From Betaproteobacteria bacterium Ga0074130 (GTDB lineage: Bacteria; Pseudomonadota; Gammaproteobacteria; Burkholderiales; Rhodocyclaceae): DNA of 64,000 bases. Below, in pieces: positions 60,310-64,000 of this stretch; position 1 is the stretch's first letter; every line of letters begins with the position of its first letter. The position numbers and the translations under genes are program-made. The stretch spans positions 216,453 to 280,452 of the forward strand of contig LNDZ01000013.1 in assembly GCA_001464495.1 (NCBI GenBank), read 5' to 3'. A model generated the notes under the pieces. That model was not told the DNA's origin and ran no database searches. It saw only the letters and a list, made by a program, of their open reading frames with translations.

Positions 60310-60335
60310 CACTTCCGCTTTCACAGGGGGCCATC

Positions 60336-63300
60336 ATGGCAGAACCGCAAACGTCAGTTCAACGTAGCCAGCCGATCAAGGTTGATCGTGTCATCGTCGG
60401 TAACGATGGCGTGGTTAAGCTAAATCTTCCCAAAGGCAAGCTTAAGTCTGTCGAAATTGCGGATGTGGACTTGCTCCTCCGCTTTGAAGATGGCACCAAC
60501 CTGTTGCTCGTGAATGGCGCACTCGATGCGCTCGGCGATAAAGCGCCCATTGTCGATTTTCAAGGCAGCAAGGTATCGAGCGCCGAGCTCCTGCAGTCGG
60601 CAGGTAAAACGTCGATCGTCACTGCGGGCAACGTTCGCATCATTACTGATGAACTTGATACCCGCTCGAACCGCCCCAGTGGTGACTCATCCGATACGCC
60701 GTCGGATCAGCCTAACCTTAGTCAGCAGCTTGCGCCGCCTGCGCCGTCTAAAACAGCGACAGTATTAACGCCCCCCTCCCCTGTTCCTGGTCGTAATGGA
60801 GGTGAAGGCGATGGTTCCAACCAAGGTGCAGCACCAATCCAACCCTTGCGCGTTGATGTGCCTTCAACTTTCCGTCAAGGTACCAAGGTTGTAGGTGTTG
60901 AAAGTGTGCAAGTCGGGATTCCCTCGATCAATCCGAGTTATTACACCGCTGACCAGTACAAGCTGCAACCGAGCGGTACCACAGCGGTTCCCGTAGGTTC
61001 CAGAACCGCAACGGCTAATGCGCTGGGCGACCATGCTACCAATCAGGTGATTAATGGGACCAGTGGTAACGATGTCATTAACCACAACACCAGCTTTAGT
61101 GCCAATACAGGTATTTGGGTCACCACGCTGCATCTGGATTTCCCGAACTTCACAGACCTCACCAGCGTCACGCTGACCATCAATAGCGCTGCAAATGCTG
61201 TTGCAGGGATCGACTTTGCCGCCGCACAGGCAACCCGTACGTCAACGAATACTTGGACGCTGTTGTTGGATAGCAATACCATCACCAACGGAATTGATCT
61301 CTTAGTTCGATACAACATTGCTGCTGATGGAACCACACCCAATACGCTGATTGCGATGGATGTTGAAGCAATTGGTAAGGCGGGTGTTTTCAACTTCGAC
61401 ATTATCAAGAACGTCTATTTCAAGTACCAAGACGCAACCACTGCCGCTGATTTTGAACAAACTACTGCTGCTGGCGTACCAATCTATACCCTGCCCGCCT
61501 TTGGCGTCGGCTATCGCATCAACGCGGGTAACGGTGATGACACTGTCAATGCTGGTGCTGGCGCTGATCAGGTTTATGGCGGGGTAGGAAACGACACGCT
61601 GAATGGCAATAGTGGCAATGATTTGCTGGTCGGTGGCGTAGGTGCAGATACGCTGGACGGCGGCACCGGTACGAATACTGCCGGATACAGCGACGCGACT
61701 GCTGCAGTGACTGCTGCACTCAGCACCGGTACATTTAATGGGGTCACATTCAGTACCTCTGGCTCAGGCATTCTGAATGGCGGCACCAGCGGCACTGCGG
61801 GTGATGCGGGAGGTGATCTGCTGACCAATATTCAGAATCTGTCCGGCTCAGACTTCAATGATGTTCTGGTCGGCAGCAGCGGGGTTAATCGCCTCAGTGG
61901 CGGTGCTGGCGACGATCTGCTTGAAGGTTTGGCAGGTGGTGACACCCTTGATGGCGGGACAGGTACAAATACCGCAACCTATGAGCATGCAGGCGCCGCT
62001 GTCATTGCCTCTCTCTCCACTGGCAGCTTTGGCAGTGTGACCTTCACTGCGCCGGCCTCGGGAGGCGTACTCAATGGTGGCACCAGCGGGACCGCGGGTG
62101 ATGCCGGTGGCGATACACTGATCAACATCCAGAATCTGACCGGCTCTGCGTTCAACGACATTCTGGTCGGTAATGCCAATGCCAATACGATTATCGGCGG
62201 CGACGGCGACGACAGCCTTCAAGGCATGGCAGGTGCCGACACACTGAATGGCGCTATTGGCAACAATACTGCCAGCTACTCAGCGGCAACAAACGGCGTA
62301 ATTGCCTCCCTGACGGCTGGCAGTTTTGGTGGTGCAACTTTTTCTTCAAGTGGCGGCGGTATCCGTAATGATGCAAATGCCACAGTCGCGGGCGATGCGG
62401 GTGGCGACACGCTGATCAACATCCAAAATCTGACAGGCTCTGCATTCAATGACACCTTAATTGGTAATAGCAGCAACAATGTCATTGAAGGTGGCGCGGG
62501 CTCGGACACCATTGATGGTCAAGGTGGGGTGGATACCGTTACTTATGCAACGGGCAGTAGCGGCGTCATAACGTCACTATCGACAGGGACGTTCTCTGGT
62601 GTGACTTTCCTCTCTTCAGGAAGTGGCGTCTTGAATTCAGGTTCCTCGGCAGAGGCTGGCGATGCGGCGGGTGATGTTCTCATTGGCATCCGCAATCTGA
62701 CCGGGACCAATTTCGCCGACACCTTGGTCGGTGATGCAAATAACAACACCATCAATGGTGGTAGTGGCAACGATATTCTAGAAGGCATGGCAGGTGCAGA
62801 CACCCTAGATGGTGGTACCGGCACCAATACGGCTAGCTACTCTGGGGCCAGTAGCGGTGTCACGGCTGCGCTGTCTGCCGGAACATTCGGTGGTGTGATC
62901 TTCTCCACCTCGGGTGGCGGCATTCTCAATGGGGGTACCAGTGGCACTGCGGGCGATGCTGGCGGCGACCTACTGATCAATATTCAAAATCTCACTGGCT
63001 CTGCACAGGCCGATACCCTGATTGGCAGCAGTACCGCCAACACCATTAATGGTGGTGCAGGAAATGACATGCTGGAGGGCATGGGTGGCGGCGACACTAT
63101 CGATGGCGGTGGTGGTTCAAATACGGTCAGCTATGAGCACGCTGCAGCGCGCGTTGTTTCATCCCTAGCGGCCGGCACATACAGTGGAGTGAGCTTTAGC
63201 GCCTCCAGTGGGGGCATCCTCAATGCAGGGAATACAGCAAGCGCTGGCAATGCGGCCGGTGAGCTGTTGATCAATATTCAGAATCTACGTGGCTCCGCCT

Positions 63301-64000
63301 TCGATGACACACTGGTCGGGGATGCCAATGACAACAGTCTAGAAGGCGGTGCCGGTGCGGACACGCTCACCGGCGGCGGCGGTCAAGATACGGCCAGCTA
63401 CAGCATCTCAGGGGCAGCCGTTACTGCAGCACTTACGGCGGGTACATATGGTGGCATTACCTTCACCACGAGTGGTGGTGGCATACTGAATGGTGGCACC
63501 GTTGGCGCAGTTGCCGATGCGGCTGGCGATACATTGATTGGCATAGAGAACCTAACCGGCTCTTCTTTCAATGACACCTTGGTGGGCAACGCGGCTGACA
63601 ATGTGTTGTCTGGCAATGACGGTGATGACACCCTAATTGGTCTTGCAGGTGCTGACACACTGCGTGGTGGTAATGGCAATGACACAGCTAGTTATGCCGA
63701 TTCGACTACCGGCGTTACTGCATCACTGAGTAGTGGTGTGTACAACGGTATTGCATTCAATGCTTTTAGTGGAGGCATCCTGAACGGTGGTACCAGTGGT
63801 TCTGCCGGCGATGCAGGTGGCGATCTGCTCATCAGCATTGAAAACCTGACTGGTTCCAACAACAACGACACACTGGTGGGCGACAGCGCAGCCAACGCCC
63901 TCTCAGGCGGTGGTGGTGACGATGTGCTGCAAGGTATGGCCGGTGGCGATACGCTGGATGGTGGCACGGGCACCAATACGGCTTCCTACGCCAATGCCGG
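60336..64000 (+). CDS. Giant RTX-type repeat adhesin, N-terminal part
   Basis: ATG 60336 preceded by AGGGGG; open to the window end, at least 1221 residues. The first 110 residues (VDRVIVGNDGVVKLNLPKGK) match the BapA/LapA-type N-terminal domain; a Pro/Ser linker and a beta-domain follow. From about residue 430 come repeats of about 98 residues made of a beta-module and GGxGxDxL nonapeptides (GNDTLNGNSGND, GADTLDGGTGTN) that bind Ca2+. Secretion by the upstream T1SS is expected. The C-terminal signal lies beyond the window. Confidence 0.92.
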   Translation, partial: MAEPQTSVQRSQPIKVDRVIVGNDGVVKLNLPKGKLKSVEIADVDLLLRFEDGTNLLLVNGALDALGDKAPIVDFQGSKVSSAELLQSAGKTSIVTAGNVRIITDELDTRSNRPSGDSSDTPSDQPNLSQQLAPPAPSKTATVLTPPSPVPGRNGGEGDGSNQGAAPIQPLRVDVPSTFRQGTKVVGVESVQVGIPSINPSYYTADQYKLQPSGTTAVPVGSRTATANALGDHATNQVINGTSGNDVINHNTSFSANTGIWVTTLHLDFPNFTDLTSVTLTINSAANAVAGIDFAAAQATRTSTNTWTLLLDSNTITNGIDLLVRYNIAADGTTPNTLIAMDVEAIGKAGVFNFDIIKNVYFKYQDATTAADFEQTTAAGVPIYTLPAFGVGYRINAGNGDDTVNAGAGADQVYGGVGNDTLNGNSGNDLLVGGVGADTLDGGTGTNTAGYSDATAAVTAALSTGTFNGVTFSTSGSGILNGGTSGTAGDAGGDLLTNIQNLSGSDFNDVLVGSSGVNRLSGGAGDDLLEGLAGGDTLDGGTGTNTATYEHAGAAVIASLSTGSFGSVTFTAPASGGVLNGGTSGTAGDAGGDTLINIQNLTGSAFNDILVGNANANTIIGGDGDDSLQGMAGADTLNGAIGNNTASYSAATNGVIASLTAGSFGGATFSSSGGGIRNDANATVAGDAGGDTLINIQNLTGSAFNDTLIGNSSNNVIEGGAGSDTIDGQGGVDTVTYATGSSGVITSLSTGTFSGVTFLSSGSGVLNSGSSAEAGDAAGDVLIGIRNLTGTNFADTLVGDANNNTINGGSGNDILEGMAGADTLDGGTGTNTASYSGASSGVTAALSAGTFGGVIFSTSGGGILNGGTSGTAGDAGGDLLINIQNLTGSAQADTLIGSSTANTINGGAGNDMLEGMGGGDTIDGGGGSNTVSYEHAAARVVSSLAAGTYSGVSFSASSGGILNAGNTASAGNAAGELLINIQNLRGSAFDDTLVGDANDNSLEGGAGADTLTGGGGQDTASYSISGAAVTAALTAGTYGGITFTTSGGGILNGGTVGAVADAAGDTLIGIENLTGSSFNDTLVGNAADNVLSGNDGDDTLIGLAGADTLRGGNGNDTASYADSTTGVTASLSSGVYNGIAFNAFSGGILNGGTSGSAGDAGGDLLISIENLTGSNNNDTLVGDSAANALSGGGGDDVLQGMAGGDTLDGGTGTNTASYANA
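61630..64000 (+). repeat. Tandem ~295-bp adhesin repeats
   Basis: The block encoding DTLDGGTGTN-like sequence recurs near 61650, 61943, 62239, 62505, 62801, 63094, 63361, 63655 and 63950. Spacing is mostly 293-296 bases, with two shorter units of about 267 that lack one nonapeptide block. Copies differ at many bases, so the array is old, not a recent expansion. It continues past the window. Confidence 0.88.

Noticed and set aside
61574..63976. Series of minus-strand frames of 84-124 residues with Pro/Ser-rich products
   Set aside because: They are antisense shadows of the in-frame adhesin repeats and recur with the same 295-base period.
61630..64000. Regular repeats that could suggest a CRISPR array
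   Set aside because: The period is about 295 bases, the units are coding and diverged, and there are no short identical repeats with unique spacers.

Overview
The window is most likely the chromosome of a betaproteobacterium. The right-hand housekeeping block (ankyrin protein, tatD, holB, tmk, mltG, with divergent ygfZ) is a gene order I associate with Betaproteobacteria; the genus cannot be fixed from sequence alone. About two thirds of the window is accessory DNA of several origins.

Left region (1-32.5 kb): transposon- and plasmid-type cargo. At the left edge is a KfrA_N-type coiled-coil DNA-binding gene, then a two-gene cassette that reads as a Pycsar anti-phage system (DUF5706 membrane effector plus pyrimidine-type nucleotide cyclase, overlapping at ATGA). 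From 2.4 to 21.8 kb runs a large copper/silver resistance island, almost all on the minus strand: CusCBA efflux (with CusF fused to CusB), a P1B-ATPase, a CopZ-like chaperone, many small Met/His-rich periplasmic proteins, CusF, a cupredoxin, a multicopper oxidase, a lipoprotein TolC, the CopRS two-component system with a divergent DUF411 gene, and CzcE. Next come an AAA ATPase and a subtilase in one operon with a TnpS-like tyrosine recombinase and an HNH nuclease, convergent with an IS1071-like Tn3-family transposase. A CadR/PbrR regulator with a divergent cation transporter follows.

Middle region (32,560-43,577): a complete-looking 11-kb prophage of the tailless, corticovirus (PM2) type. It has a PM2 P2-like double-jelly-roll major capsid protein, an A32/FtsK-like packaging ATPase, an HUH (GpA-type) replication initiator, a lambda-R-type endolysin and many small membrane proteins. 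There is no integrase gene. It is bounded by two dif-like sites sharing a 14-bp core, so it appears to enter the chromosome through host XerC/XerD.

Right region (43.6-64 kb): chromosomal genes. A tandem UspA protein with an FNR/ANR-type box is followed by a lipoprotein, the tatD-holB-tmk-mltG block, ygfZ, an NRDE protein, a DUF938 methyltransferase, an L,D-transpeptidase/GNAT fusion and tadA. The last 9.5 kb is a type I secretion locus: TolC, MotB/SiiA-like protein, HlyD, MotA/SiiB-like protein, then a giant repeat adhesin that runs off the window. The combination resembles Salmonella SPI-4, where a proton channel is coupled to secretion of a giant adhesin. The ABC transporter is not in the window.

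No rRNA, tRNA or CRISPR array was recognised.
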